DNA of 64,000 bases from assembly GCA_963556195.1 (NCBI GenBank), contig OY744522.1, forward strand, positions 36,888,483-36,952,482. Reading direction: 5' to 3'. The DNA is from Sepiola atlantica (taxonomy: Eukaryota > Mollusca > Cephalopoda > Sepiida > Sepiolidae). How positions within the stretch are numbered: the first letter of the stretch is position 1; each line of letters starts with the position of its first letter. Below are positions 45,830-60,800 of the stretch, one piece after another. The notes beneath the pieces are model-generated. The model ran no database searches and had not been told where the DNA came from. It saw only the letters and a program-made list of their open reading frames with translations. The position numbers and the translations under genes were made by a program.

Positions 45830-48800
45830 GTGAGACGTTCTTCTAAGCAGAGTTTTTGTTGCTTCCAATTTTTCGAAGTTTTGCGCCGATTTTTAATGCT
45901 CTCCGATTCTATTTCAGACATCAACTTCTATCAGGAGGGATCGGAAAATACTCCGGAAGACAGTAAGTGGTCGACCTGGCTTGAAATTTCGTTGACATTT
46001 TTCTTTTTTTTTTCTCTCTCTCTCTCTCTTCCCCCCCCCCCCCTCTCTTATCGTAGTCGTAAAGCAAAGCTGCTGCTGTTTTCCACAATCCCAGCTGCTG
46101 CTGCTTCAAAAATAATAATAATAAAACAAAAAACGAAAAGGATCTTTTGTTTTGCCTCCCCTTCTAAAATCTTTTACTCTCCAAGCCATTTATCTTCTCT
46201 TATTTACATCTTCTACTATCGAATAATCCTTCTAAATCCCCTCACTAACACTGTCATTCATTAAATGGCCCTTTAATTGTAATCTATATTCAACTCTCTT
46301 AATACGCACGCACTGACAGTCCATCGTGTCGTTACTAGCCTTCCATATTAATTCTCCTAATTCAAGAAGGCTAACAACATACTACAATCTGCAAGAAGGC
46401 AATTGTTTTTATTGTAAAAAAAAAAGGCCACCCTAAATAACCCTGTTTTTTTTTTTTTGTCTCCTAGTACTTACTGCTAACCAGTCTTTAACTATTATTA
46501 CACATTCGTATTACTTATATATTGTTTAATTTACTCTTCATTGAAAACAAAACATCTTAATCTTCAATAAAAAATACTGACATTAAATTCTGAGCTTTCA
46601 TACTTAAACCATTCATGGTGACAATGTATTACTGCCCCTTTCTGATTGATAACCTCAAAACAATGTTTGTACATTTAAATAAAAAAAAATATCAGTTAAT
46701 TGCTAACTAAAAGTATAACCTCCGTAGTCATGTACAAACAGTATTTGTCTGATTTAAAATCTTATTTATAAATAAACCCTTGACTCATTCGTTTTCGTAT
46801 GAGTTATTCATTTAAATTTCTTTATCATAACAAAACTCCATGTTGACTGGAGTTATTGGCCCTATATTGTAAATAAAAATAAAAACTTCATAACTTCCCC
46901 TTTCTAACAATTAAAAATAACTGATCCATGGAGAGAACGAAATTATTAACATTGGCAGATTATTACTTTGCTATTGTATTTGAATAACAATGAACCGACC
47001 GTTAACACCCACCCCCCCTCCTTAATTTAAACAAAAGCCTAACTTCACTCTTCCTCTTTTACTAGTTATTACTTAACCGTTTCAATTATTTACGCCTCCC
47101 CAATGTTATTAAATGTATAATTATGTTAAACTTCAATATTTATAAAATGTATATTCATAATACTTGGTAAAGTTAACTTAACTAATTATTACTTTGCTCT
47201 TAATTACGTTAAACTCTCTAACTAGTCTTGTACATTTAGCCGCTAAAATCTTTTAAAATTGATATTTATTACATTTTATGTAATAGGTTGATAGTCTACA
47301 TGTACTTGTTTTCTCACGAATGAAAAGTTTGACACAAGGTCATTTTTTTTTTTTTTTTTTTTTTTTTGATAGAACAGAGCTCTTTAAAAAGTAGCCTCTA
47401 ACTTATTTGGGTAAGGAGGGTTTATAACTTTTGATATTAAATAATGTAAAATATATTGTTTACCTTCTCCCCTTCAAATACTTGCTAATTTCTGTTTTTT
47501 TAAAAAATGCCATTTGTTTTAAGATTTCGAACTGTGTACCGTTATTTACGTAAGTGACCGTTAGTTATTTGAAAATATCCCCCCCTCTCTCTCTCTCTCT
47601 CTCTCACCCCCCCCCCCCCCAACTTCATCGCACTTGTCTGTGTAAACAAAAACCTTTTCGGTTTTTCTTATTTATCGCCATTCTATAGTCGATATTTAAT
47701 TTTAAAATTAAAATTTCAAATTACGTCAACATTTTTTATCTGTACCGACCTTTGTTAAAAGATCTGTTCAATGATACAATAGTGACGCAGTATTTTTGTC
47801 CAAGAGCAATAAGGAATTGTAAATTCGAACTTTAATTTTATACGAATTGACACTTTCAAAACGATGTAATTTCGCATTACTATATAAACCAACCATATAA
47901 CACTTAATTTATACAATGCACGAAAACTTTACTTCGTATCTTTCGAGAATTATTTTAAAACTTTGGCAAAACCCTAATATTATGGTTTGATCGAAAAACA
48001 TTTTTTGGTGGGACCGCCACTATTCTATCATTGATCAATGAACCAATTTTTTTTTTTCTAACATAAAATGGTCGTTTGTCATTTCTCTAAACTGTTTTGA
48101 CTGTAAGGCCATCTTATCTTACTCGAATCTCTTTATTCGCTCAATAAATTATTTAAAATAACACTGAAATCTTTAGTAAATCGAACTGTTATTGTTTGTC
48201 TTTGTTCGCATCCATTATTCCCATTTATTACCTACTATACTAACAATTTACGAGGTTTCGTTTTCAAATACAAATTTAAAACTTAATAAAATTGTCACGT
48301 ATTCAGCGCTTAAATCTAACTAATATATTTACGGCAACTATCAAATTAAGTACCTTTAATATTTAACTTTATTTCTGAAAAATAAATATAAAGTAACTTG
48401 CTACACTTAAAGTAAACGTTTAAATTTTGATATGATAGAATTTATTTTCTAATGTGTTTGTTATTATCACCCCCCCCCCCCCTCTGTGTATTTCCTTTGT
48501 CATGTGACCAGGGTGTTTCCTTCTTCCTTTTTTTTAAACTCGCCATCGGGTTTTAGGTTTCCGCGCCTTTTTTAACTTCAATCTTTTAAGCCTTTTAAAC
48601 TTCGAATTGGCTTCAGAATGTTTACTTAATCTCCCTCTCAGTACTTAAAAGAATTGCTGCTACCCTCCAAGTTAATATTTCTATTTTTTTTTTAATGTCA
48701 TCTCTACAGCGCTAATTCTAGACAAGTCGAACAGCGAACGTCACTATATTAAATGTATAATTTAAGAAATCTTTTCTAAAGAAACATTTCTTTAGAGGAC

Positions 48801-51800
48801 CATGATTCTTGAAAACAGAAACATTGCTTAAGTCTCTAAGATAATCTTTTTGTTTTTAAATCTTCGCTCTCAATAAAATAAAGTGAAACTTCCAATATGT
48901 TCGTCGTTGCCGCCAAAACTGTGTCCCCCCCTCTCTACCTTCTAAAAAAAACAAAAAAAAACAACTTTTTTTTCCCCCTTAAAAGATCCCATTTCCGTTT
49001 TATTAAACCTTACAATTAACCCTTAAGTCGGCAGTTGCAAATATTCCCAACTTTCATTTTAACGAATGCAGAAAAGCCCGCTCCTTCATCAGCTTAGTTT
49101 CCATTGTTCGCTTTTTGTCTTTTTTTTTTTTTTTTCCAATAATGGCTTTTTTTTTTTTTACTGCTGTGCCATTCTAATTCTAACCTATGGATATATTGGA
49201 TTCATATCTAATTTTCTTCTTAGATATATTAAAACACTGCCACTATATCGTATGAGTGCGCACGTGATTACTCTTGTGTGTGTAAAGTTAAAAGCAATGT
49301 TTGTTTTTTTGTGTTCCATGTGCGAGAAAGCAATTTTTTCTTTGTTAAATCGCTTCTATTTAACTTATTTGCTATATGAGTGTCAGTAATAAAGTGTCGT
49401 CTTTCTATTGGTGTTGTAAATTTGAAACTAGTAGAATTGCCTCCTTTTTATGTGTCCCGAATCTTTCAAGAAGTTTTAAGAATGCGACTCTTGGCGCTTC
49501 TTCTTGTTCTTCTTACTACTACCGCTGCTGCTGCTGCTGCCCTCTCTTTTCCAAGTCCGGCGCCAAGTGCTCGCTTGCTCCCTTTCTATCTATCTCTCTC
49601 TCTCACTCCATCCTCGGAACAAAGCCATTTTTCCTATAGTGATTATAGTAGTTGTTGTACTACTTCTGAAAAAAAAATAATACTTCAAATTTCCAATCTA
49701 TTTCCCCCCCACTCTTGTTACAACACTTTTTGTTACTTTTTAATCCGTGGATTTAAAAACTTGCACAACATTTGCTTCGTCGACGAAACGTAAAACTAGC
49801 TCTTTACCCCGGACCAACGTTTTTTTTTTCTTTTTGGGGTATTTTCAAACCTTCCCTGATTGTCTTTCTTTCTTTGCTTATTGTTACTTGTTATTGTCCC
49901 TTTTTATCCTTGTTAAGGGATCATCTTTTTGTGTATAAAACAAAGCAAAAAAACAAAACATTACTGGATTTCACACGACATTCACCCAAAAGGTAAAGTA
50001 ATGTTTCCTTTACACAAGGTTTCTAAAATACTATTTTAAATCTCGAAGGCTATATTCCTTATAGTGGGGAGCCTTTTTTGTTTGTTTATACCCCCACCCC
50101 AAAGGCTTGATTCTTTCATAACAAATGGATTTCTTTGGTTTGTTTTTAACTTATTTTCTCATATCCAATCCCTAAAAAAATGATTTTAAATTATCGTGCT
50201 AATTTTTTTTTTCCATCAATCTCTACTGACCACTGTTGTCTAAACATTATCTAACAGGTGTTCAATTTGAATTAATTATTTCTTTTGACCCTCCCCCCTC
50301 TTCCTCATCCTATAACGTTGATGCAGTTTGTTATATTTATAAGTTCTCCACTAAAATGAATTAAATGTTTCCTATTTTTTTTTTTTTTTTAAGAGGGTCA
50401 TGTTGACCCTTAATCTCCTTAACTTCGTCTTTGTTAATGTTTACAGCAAACCACTTTGTCCTTTTTACCCATTCTACGTTAAGAGTACATTTCTTAAAAA
50501 ATACCACTTGTTCCTAACTATCGTCCCCCCCCCCCCTGTATGCAATCCTACATGATTTTGGTATAGATACTTCGAACTTTCAACAAAGTTTAACTCTGCA
50601 AAGTACAAAAGGCTTAACATTCAAAATATAATAATAATAATAATAATGAAACTCTTGGATTTTAATTTTCTTCCAAGGGAGATAATTAAAAAATTTTGAA
50701 CTTAGTCACAAAGACTGACATTTTCGCTTTTCATTTTAAATGTTTTTTTTGTTTTTTTTTGTAATTCATTATCATTGAAGAGTTTAATGACAAATGTTTT
50801 TTTTTGTGGTCCGAACTTCTAAGTCGACGATTGAACTAATTGTCCTTGTTTGACCTGGAAATGACGACTTGTCCTGACCATTTTTATTTTTTTGTAAGTA
50901 GGTCAAGTCGATGTTTTAGTACAAAACCTTTACAATCAGAATGTTTATCATAAACCAATTCTCTCTGAAATTAAATAACTATTGAAATGACATTCAACGT
51001 TCTCTAATAAAATATCCCAATTTACTGCTGAACTTCTGGATCTGTTTATGCATTGCTCTTGCTTCATGTTATCGTGTCAAAATAAATCCTCACAAGAATA
51101 TATCAGATACAAAATTCTAAATATTTGATGTTAGACCATAATTTTACTTTTATGAATTCATTCTAAGCATCTTACTCTATTAGTAAAAATTTAATTTTGT
51201 AGTCGATCTAGTTTTTGAATCTCTTGCCAATAAATTACGAGAGTGCAAGGATAGATACTAGTGTTCAAAATCTATAATGACATTTTGAATGATTCGCCTG
51301 TCGGTGTTCAACGTAAATATTGTGATAATTTAAAATCCTTGATCTCTTCAGCTTTCTGCCATTGTGACGTTCTTTGCTAAATTAGTCCTCATTCATTGTT
51401 GGTAGTCAGTCCGAACTTAGTTGTCTTCCCTTGTATTAAATAGTATTTCCTGTTTTCGCCGTGATCGTCGTGGTGCCGCTAGTGTGCAGCACGTGTTCAG
51501 CCACCCCTTCTCCCTCCTCCATAGCTTTTACTCTTTCTCTTGATTTAAAAAAAAAAAATTATTCTCTTTATCTTCCGGAACATTTTGGACAAGAAGAATC
51601 TTTTTTTTTTTGATAGAATTTTTTACCTTTTCTTTCTATATAGTCGTTTTCTAGTTTTATTTTTAGTTAAAAAAAAAAAAATATATATATAATCTTCCGT
51701 AACTGAAAATGTCCTGTGACTACTTATCAGGTATCAAACTTTTTTAACTATTGATGTCAATCAAGTTTATTTTTCTATTTTCACTCGTTCTCTAAATTTT

Positions 51801-54800
51801 TAGTTCAATTGTGTACTATAGGGACCGTTAGATTTTTCTCTCCCAAATGTTGGATTAAATCGATTCTTACTCTTAAATTCGATTTCTTGTCTTCTAATAA
51901 AATTCTAATGTACTTTTTATCTGGTTGAAAATGTAACTAAATTCGATTTTTTAATCGCTGACGGCCAGTTTCTTTTTTTTTTTTTTCTTGCGAAAATATC
52001 TTAGTTTCAAAATTTCTACCAAACTTTAAATATTCATTTTACAAAATTAATGAATTTAAAATTATTGAAAATCTCCGACTTTTAAAGAATTTGCAAGTTT
52101 AAATATATATATATATATATTGCATACAAAGTGAAAGAATTTTAAGGACCAATTTTTATCTAACATTTGCGAAATAGTACACTTGAACTGTCTTTTCATT
52201 TGTTACTCTGTGGTAAATGTTCTTGGTTTTTACTGTTTTTATTTATATTTCAAAAGTTATCTTGACAGTTTCGTTACCTTCAAATCCTTGCCGCCACCTT
52301 CTCGGCACACATTTCTCCCGCGTCGAATCTCCAGTCGGTACCCCCCCCCCCAATCCCTAGTTCTTTTTTTTTTCTTTAATACGACGGTGCTCTTCGATTT
52401 TTTTATTTTATTAAATTCGATTAAAATTGCTGTGACTCTTAGAAATTTAAATTTTGACGCCTCTTAAAATTATTGGCCATTTTTCTAGAATAGTGACACC
52501 TTTGAGGAAATACATTTTTTGGTAAGCGTTACCGTTGGAATGCAGTTGGGAATACTAATTTGTGATGTATTTGCGTAAAAAAATTTCTAAGTTCTGTAAT
52601 CATTGAATGTCGGTAAAAGGGGTCAAACAATATCTGGCCTTACTTTGGATCTCTGATGGCAGAATGGTGCCAAATTGAAATGTGAATTTGGGACGTTACT
52701 ACGGTCTACTTTTTCTTTCATGTACTTTAATTTTTAAGATTTTTCTTAATTAAAAAAAAAAAAAAAATTAGTGGAAAACCATTAAATTTAACTCCTTAAC
52801 ATTAGACGCCAGTTCAATCAAGGTGATTATATTATTATATTACTACTATGAAAAGTCTAGTCGAATTTCAATGTCTCAAATCTACGATCGACTTTTTCTT
52901 TAATCACCGTAAGTCTTATTTTAAGGAGTTAAACAATGTGTTCCACTCTCGTTGATTTTTAAATAAATGAACATTTTTAAAAAAAGCATGAAAGAAAAGG
53001 TAGACCGTAGATTTGAGACTATTTTTCGCTTGTGTAGGTTTTAGCGTTCCAAATTCACCTTTCAATTTGGTACCGTTCTGCTGCCAGAGCACCACCAATA
53101 TTTACTAAAGTTAAGTTTGTTTTGTTTTTTTTAATTTTTTTAACTCGAATACGTCATGAGTGAGTAGGTAAACTAAATTGATTTTGACTAATATTTCCCA
53201 ACTGTATTTCCTTAAATGTGTTGCCATAATCGACTTTGCTCCTAACGAGCAATTCCTTTCGGATTTTCTCATCACCAATTGTGAATTTGTCTTGTTCATG
53301 CTTTAATAATGGTCAACAGATCTCTTTTTAGGCTATGGACTTGAAGATGGCAGATGCGGTGACGAATCCTTCTGTTCGGATGACAACCTCACGGCACTAC
53401 AAAAGTTGGAAAAATACATGGACAGCGACAATGCCTTCAGCCGGTACACGAACTTTCCTCTTTTTGAACACGGTTTAATCTCGTTTCCTCATATACCACG
53501 TGGTCTTTCCGACCGTAAAATTCGCCTTCAGTAGCGTTTATTATATATACTCTATTCTGGAGGGTTTCACTTAATGACTAAAAAAAAAAAATCTCTGACC
53601 TTATTACATCGATCCTCCATCCTTGTCGACAGGCGGGTCTATAATTACTAACGCTATTCATTTGGAACCAGTGTCTACTACCCTTTTAGTTATGGTATAT
53701 GGGGGGGGGGGGGGGTAAGATACCGAAAATAGAAATATTTACAGACAGTATTTTGAGTGATTCGATTCATTCTCGGGTTTGGAACAGTGTAGTATATGTT
53801 CAGTCATGTCGGCGGAGAGATTCTTATCGTCTGGGAATTAAAATAAAATTATCCCATCCAAAGTTTCCCCTTTTTGGCATGCTGTATTTCTCCTACATTA
53901 AAACCCGTATTGCCGTATTTAAAAAAAAAATTTTTTTACCTAATGTTGAGTCAATGGGGATTTTTTCCTCCATTGGGATTAATTAAGGACATGTTTTATC
54001 TCCTAAATGTCATTTATTTATTTTAATATAATTAGAAGTGTGTTCAAAGCAGAAAAATGACATGACTTGAGACTTATTTAACTAGGGGTCATGTTTGCAA
54101 TTTCTTATTTTTCAGTGTCAAGGGGGGGGGTCGGGTTGGTCATTTTTAACTCTTGTCATTCCACGAAAATGGCAGCTTAGTGATTTTTTATTCTGTAACT
54201 ATCCTTTTGGCTTAGAACAGTGTAGTATCTGTTGTTGAGATTATGCTTTTCTCCAGTGAAGAAATCTTTCAAGACAGGCGATTATTTGTGTCCTAATCCA
54301 GAGGTGCCTTCCTCCCTTATCTTTTGTGGAACTGTCCTCGTTGAGAGGCAATTAAATAGTTTAGTTCCTCTCCCACTCGACTCCTTGGGTCAACTTTGAC
54401 CTCCAATTTTAAACCAGAATAATTCGATTTCTAGCCACGAAACCGCTTTAGGTTCAATAACCCAAAGTTTTAATAGAATGATTTTATTTATATTTTTTAT
54501 AATCTAGCTTGCATGGAACCAATCTAGTTTCTTCCATATTTTTATCTTCTGTTTTTCTTTTGAAAATTCCATCCCGGTTTTTATAATGGTTGTCCGGGTA
54601 AAACTAATCTTATTCTAACTGTTAATTCCATGAATGAAGTTCCAAAGACCACGGACCAAACCCAAATTTTAATATCAGTATTTTCAATTGGCATAAAATG
54701 CCTGGATCTCAAGTTTTTGACATGAGTCTTCTGCAAAGTGGTTTTACTGTTTTAAGCCTAGAATGCTTCAACTTTAAGGCTTTTCGTACGGATTTGGATT

Positions 54801-57800
54801 TCATAAAATACTGAGCCTTAACATCTGTAAGCTTTAATGATGTCCTTTTTAGCTTGAATCTTAAATGATCCACTGTTCTCTTATAGGAATGTTGATATTT
54901 TCCTAAAATCTATAGATTTTAAACCGATTTATAGATAAACACTCCTTGTGAAGATTGCCTCCCATGGCATTGCTGAGAATCCGGTAACTTAATGTCAAAT
55001 GAAGACGACCCCATGTTCACAAAATGGACAACGAAACACTTGTTACATTTTTTAAAAAAATTTTGTCTCCATTCTATTCTAGATGTCTTATGTATCTTTT
55101 CGTAATCAGATACCTATTGATTAATGCAACAATGTATTTTAATTTCTTGAGCCTCGTTTTCATTGTTGCCTTTCCACTATTGTTTGTCTGCCATGAAACT
55201 TTGTACAAAATACCTTAAATTGTTATATTTGTAATTACTTTGTTGACATTTTTAGATGGTAAACTAGTTTTTAATGGCAGATTCTTTATCAAAATTCCAA
55301 AGAAATAAAAGTATTTTCATGAAATAAGCTAAATCGTCTTGATCATCCTTTCTTTCGAACATGTAATATTTCTTTTCCCCCCTCTTTTTCGTACTGATTC
55401 TTTGGGTTTTTTTGTTTTTTTTGCTGTATATAAAAATGTTTTACTTTTATTTTATTTTTTGCTTCCTTTCAGGCAGTTGCTCGCCCGGGGGATTCTGGAA
55501 ACGTTACGCGCAGCTGGTAATGTTGAAGAAGACTGCGTTGCTGTATTACGGGCCATGGTACGACTATCCGGGGATGTTGGTGCGTTCTTCCAGCTATTTT
55601 TATCTTTTGTAATGGCCATAGAACAGAAAAAGTTAAATTATTAACGAGTGCTTTCCTTATGCAATCATCTTGGAAAATAACTTCCTGGTCGTCAATCCCA
55701 TAACTAGTTTACTCATATTTGACATTTCTACTACAACATTCCAGTTGGAATTTGGCCTGCCACACCCATCTTGCATATACCCAATTAACCTTCATTTCTA
55801 TAAGACTTTTGGGATTGACCGTTTTCTCAGGTGTGACCTTTAAAGGGGATGGTCAGTACTTTGTTACTCATTCCATTGGTTTGGGGATTGATTGAATTTT
55901 TAATCACCCCATCACCTAACACACAATTCTATAAAATCTACAATTTAGTCAATATATTCTGTTTATTGTGACAGTTATATTTCTGACCAGTGAGTCCTTC
56001 CCTCTGTCACCAGATGTCTAATACTTAAAATAAGTCAGTCGGATTCTCCAAGTTAGAATCAAGTATCTATTTATTAAATATATTGCTATTTAGGTCTGAC
56101 TAGTTTGTTACAGGCATACACTACGAGAGATTCACTGTTTATTAAAAATCGCCCCGTTTGTTGAATGAAAATACTGTCCTAAATCTGCTTGTTCTCGGCC
56201 AATGTCTAAATCCATTTAACTTTATTTTTTCTGTCGATGGCAACTTTTATAAAATTAAAAATAGATTTAAAATTTCGTCAATCTTCAAACGAGCATTCTA
56301 AATAATCTGACTCAATAGAGGATAAATAATAAATGTTTTTTTCATTTAAAATTAAACAAAACTGAAATCATTGAACAAATGTGGTTTCAGAAAATAACTT
56401 ATTTTTGTCAAATACACCGGTTGTCGGTCATATAGATGATGTTGCGGTACCTGATTTTCAGTTTATCTAGTTAAAAGTACTAGAATACCCGTCCCAGGAC
56501 AGGTAAAATTAATTCCCAGAACCGTTTTCTACCACTTTTATGTCCCCCCCTTAGGAAGATTAAAATCCAGATATAATGATAATAAACCTTATGTCTAGAA
56601 TCCGTCTTGCAATTTTGATCAAAATCCAGTAAAGAATTTTGATTCTATAAAATGTCTAAAATTAAAGGTTGAGCTTAAAAAAGAATCTTGCTTAATTGGT
56701 GTCTAATAATTATGCATGAAACCTAATGCAAACCTAATGCAAATCTAAAATATTCAAATTGGCATTTATGCCAATATTATGACCAAAAGAAACTAAATTT
56801 GGAATATTACTTGATGCCTAATATCTATTTTTAAAATTTCACAATTAATTAATATCTCAATTATCACCGAGCTTTGCATAAAACTAAATATAGCCCACAT
56901 TTGGACCTTATGTCCCGCAGCTGTTCCAAAATTCATAATTGGTTAGTTTAGAAATGAATCCTGTACATACAAATCTAAAAACTTATAAACACCTGATTTT
57001 ATTAAGATATATATATGGGGAGGGAGGTCCACCTCATTTTCTATCATGTGAGAATTTTATATATATTTGAATGTCGTTTCACATTTTCTATTCATAAGCA
57101 CATCTGGTGATGCTGGGATTAATGAACCACTTGTATGCTTGCAAACCCCCACAATATTATTGTTGCAAAAAGTGTTATATAAAAAAAATTGTTAATATTT
57201 CCTTTTCGTTTTTTTTGTTGTTTTTTTCAGAACCAACAATTCGTTCCGATTTGGTTGAACAAGTTCCTCATGTAGCAATGTATTGTCAAGAAAACAGTCA
57301 TTTATTTCCAAATGCTGTTGCCACTTACATCCTTCCACTCGTTGTGAAATACCTCAGCGACAATGACAACCAGGTAAATAAACATTCCTTCTCACCTCTC
57401 CAACCACAGATTGCAATGGCTGATAACACCCTTCTCAAGAGTCCAATATTCAAACTCCTCTTCCTAACATTCTCTTACACCATTAATTGGAATAAGTACA
57501 TACAAGATGCTGCCAGGCCTGCTGCAAAGAAGGTAGGCTCCCTCTCCCAGACTAGAAAACTTCTTACATCTGTTGGTATCCTATATCTCTGCAAAGCTAT
57601 CATTTGTCCATGCTTGCAGTATTGTTTCCACATCTGGGTTGGAGCCCTAACTTCTTCCTCTTGAACGGTGTAAAATAAAAATTGTTACATAAAGAGCATG
57701 CACTGTCTGCTTAGCTCCAGTCCTTGTCATGTCGGTGTGTTTTTAAAAGTACTTTAACTGAATGGGCTCCATAAGATAACCTCTATTTATAACAAGAAAA

Positions 57801-60800
57801 AATGCAAAATCAAATTATGCTGGATACCGAGTCATGTCGGCATTCGTGGCAATGAAAGAGCAGATAAAGTTGCAAAACAGTCATTAAAAATGACACCAAC
57901 CAATACTAGGATCCCATACACTGATCTTCGACCTTCTATTAACGGGATAATAAAAGAAAAATGGCAAGAATATTGGGATGAGTGGCGAAATAACACGATA
58001 TACAAGATTTAGCCAACTATAGATGAGTGGCCCCTGGACTATAGAAAAGCAAGAGAAGTTATAATAACCAGACTCCATATAAGACATGCGCATATCACTC
58101 ACAAGCACTTATTGGAAGGAGAGGAGTCTCCAATGTGCATAGCATGTCAACAATCTTACAGTCAGTCATATTAATAGACTGTCAAGATCTGCAACAAACT
58201 CGAAGCAAATATTACGACTCCAAAAATTTTAAAATTTATTTAAAACCACAAATGTGACAAATGTTGGATTTCATCGAGGAAGTTGGACTGTTCCAAAAAA
58301 TTTAATAAATTCTTCATTTCACTTTTCATTGTCTTTCCAGACGGTGTGAAATAATTGGAATTGCATTTGACAACTTTATTCGGCATTACATGACCCATAG
58401 TTGGTTGCTATGCCGTAAAACAAACCAAATCGAATGGGCTCCGAATACTTTGCTTCTTCCCCCCCCCCTTCAACAAAAATATCTCTGAACAAAAGTTTAC
58501 AAAAAAAAAAAAGTCTGCCGGTTTGTCTTATGTAATTGGTTTCGACCTCTCCCTAAAGAGTACCAATCAACTCTAAGAAGCATAAATGGAAAACCTAGTT
58601 TCTCATCGTACAGCCAGTCGACTATTTTCTATACAATCTGTTCCTGGTATCAAATGCTAAAAAAGGGGGGTTGTAAACAAATAATTTTCGTCTTCATCAA
58701 AAATAGCAAAACTGAAATTTATTCCAATACTGGTCACATGATATCAAATCAATTTTTCCTACTCGGTTATAAGTTCTATCTTGTCTCACAAGTGCCTATA
58801 CAATGGGTCAGCCATAGGAGTGGAATTAAGTATGACTAAAACTCGGGATGGGCATCACCAACCAAAGACATTATGGATATCTGTGGGGGCAGTGTCTCTA
58901 CCCAACGATCTGAAAAGGTTGGGACAGTTTACATTTAAAACTAAAAACACCCAATTCTGCAAATCGAGCTTTGATTACTGCCCCCTCCCCCCAAAAAAAA
59001 ATCCACGCGCGCCAATTTAGTATTACAGTAAGTTAAACCTGATCCGTTTTTCACCTTTAAAATTGGTCCCTTCTACAGCATATGTAAAGGGAGATAACTG
59101 TTCTCTATAAGCACTTCTTTCTACTCAAAAGGAATTGACTTTACTTAAACCATTTTTTTCTACAAGGCTATTTGTTTAACTTGAAAGTTTATTACAATAG
59201 TTTTTTGTTTTTTTTCTTAGCATATTTTTTTTTTTTTTTTTTAAGACTCTGTTTTTATTTGTAGGTTCGGAAAACTAGTCATGCTGCCTTGGTTGTCCTA
59301 CTAGAGCAAGAATTGGTTGAAAGAAGTAAGTTCTGTTATATTTTAAATTATTTAAAGCCTTGTTCTACGCTTTCTTTATGTAAAGATTATTCTAAATTTT
59401 GCTAATCTGCTTCTCGTATTTTCAAGTGAAATATCTTAATATACATAATGTAACTAGCGGGATCCCGTGCCTGAGGTAAATAGAAAATAATTTCATTTAA
59501 AAAAAAAAAAAGTATAAGTGTTTATTTACCGTGCGCTTTTATCGATTCATTTTTGTTCTTTTGAGATTTAAAAAAATAAAAAGTGGGCAATCACGAGTTC
59601 AAACCGAAAACTTTTTTTAAATCTGTTAAAACGAATTGATAAAAGTGCATGGTCCGGATGGGGTTATTTTTTCTTACCAAGGTCTAAAATATCTGGTCGA
59701 AAGTTTTTAGATTTTTTTTTTCCCCTCTTTCCCCGGGCATGAATTGGTACCTATCAGAATCGCCAGCACAAAACGAACGATCTACGTGTTGGTTAAAAAC
59801 ATTAAAAACGAATTATTTTTAACAAGTATGTATGTTCTTACCAACACTGATCAAAAAGAAAAAAAAAAGGAAACCTCGTCCAAAAAATGTTAACTTATTG
59901 TAATGTGTGATCTATTTGTGATAAGAAAATATTTAATAGTAGCAAACTGTCTTTTAATTTTGAGAAAGCAGCTAAGTGTAATATTTGGTCTTGGAAAGGT
60001 ATAAATTCTTAATAAGTAACTTGCTCGAAAGCTGCCAGCAGAATGGGCATGTTGAAAAGCTGTTCGTTAATTGCTGTATTCCACTCTATTCTGAAATGTG
60101 TATGGAATAGCATACAGAATGGTCGACAATTTAGTGTGTAAATCTAAATATGGTCTTGCTGACTACGAATGACAGTAAATCTGACATCCAATCTGATATT
60201 CCTTATTTCTCAAATACTGTGAACAACTGGAAGAATGAAAGTGAAATTGAGGGAGCCTTCGTTATTTATATTTAAAATCTAGTTTAGGAAATAGTGAGAG
60301 TTAAAAATATATATATATGATTTAATGGTAAGTATATTAAGGAAACTCCCAGGTGAATTTGAGATGTGTAAGAGTAGATAATTGGAGTTAAAATCTCTGC
60401 CATCTTGATGGAATACGTGGTTGAAAGAAGCAACTAAATGGAAGAATAAATGTACATATATTTTCTGGAAATGTTCATTAGGAAATCCTCTAATTGAATA
60501 GTGGTAAAGATTAGCATATGCACATCCCTGAAGATTATTCAAACGTAATTTAACATCACAAAATCAAGACTCATGCAATGACATCACATAAAATCCCAAG
60601 TGTTTATTTGAGATGGAGTCTCAATTTTCTCCGAAGTTGAGACTACATCCCAAAGTAAACATAGCTAATAGCCTTGACACATTTACCTAACTGCATCTTT
60701 GATATTTTTTATTTTTTTTAATGGCCAAAATATGCTAATCAAAAATGTGAAGGACTTGGTTAGCTTGTTTTAATTTAACTTTGGTTAATTTAATTTTTTA

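Larger units (their letters stand above)
53444..57230 (+). other. PPP4R1 introns 3 and 4 (either side of exon 4)
   Basis: Non-coding, AT-rich. Contains a poly-G tract at about 53701, a short U2-like sequence near 54200 and the minus-strand Helitron copy at 56480-56973. Nothing else recognised. Confidence 0.75.

Noticed and set aside
45896..46264. 173-codon-type open frame running from PPP4R1 exon 2 into intron 2
   Set aside because: It passes a strong GTAAGT donor at 45963 and turns into low-complexity SLSLPPPP sequence; the exon 3 homology fits splicing.
57107..57664. Stand-alone 185-codon gene
   Set aside because: It is PPP4R1 exon 5 with intronic sequence on both sides, the right side being LINE-derived.
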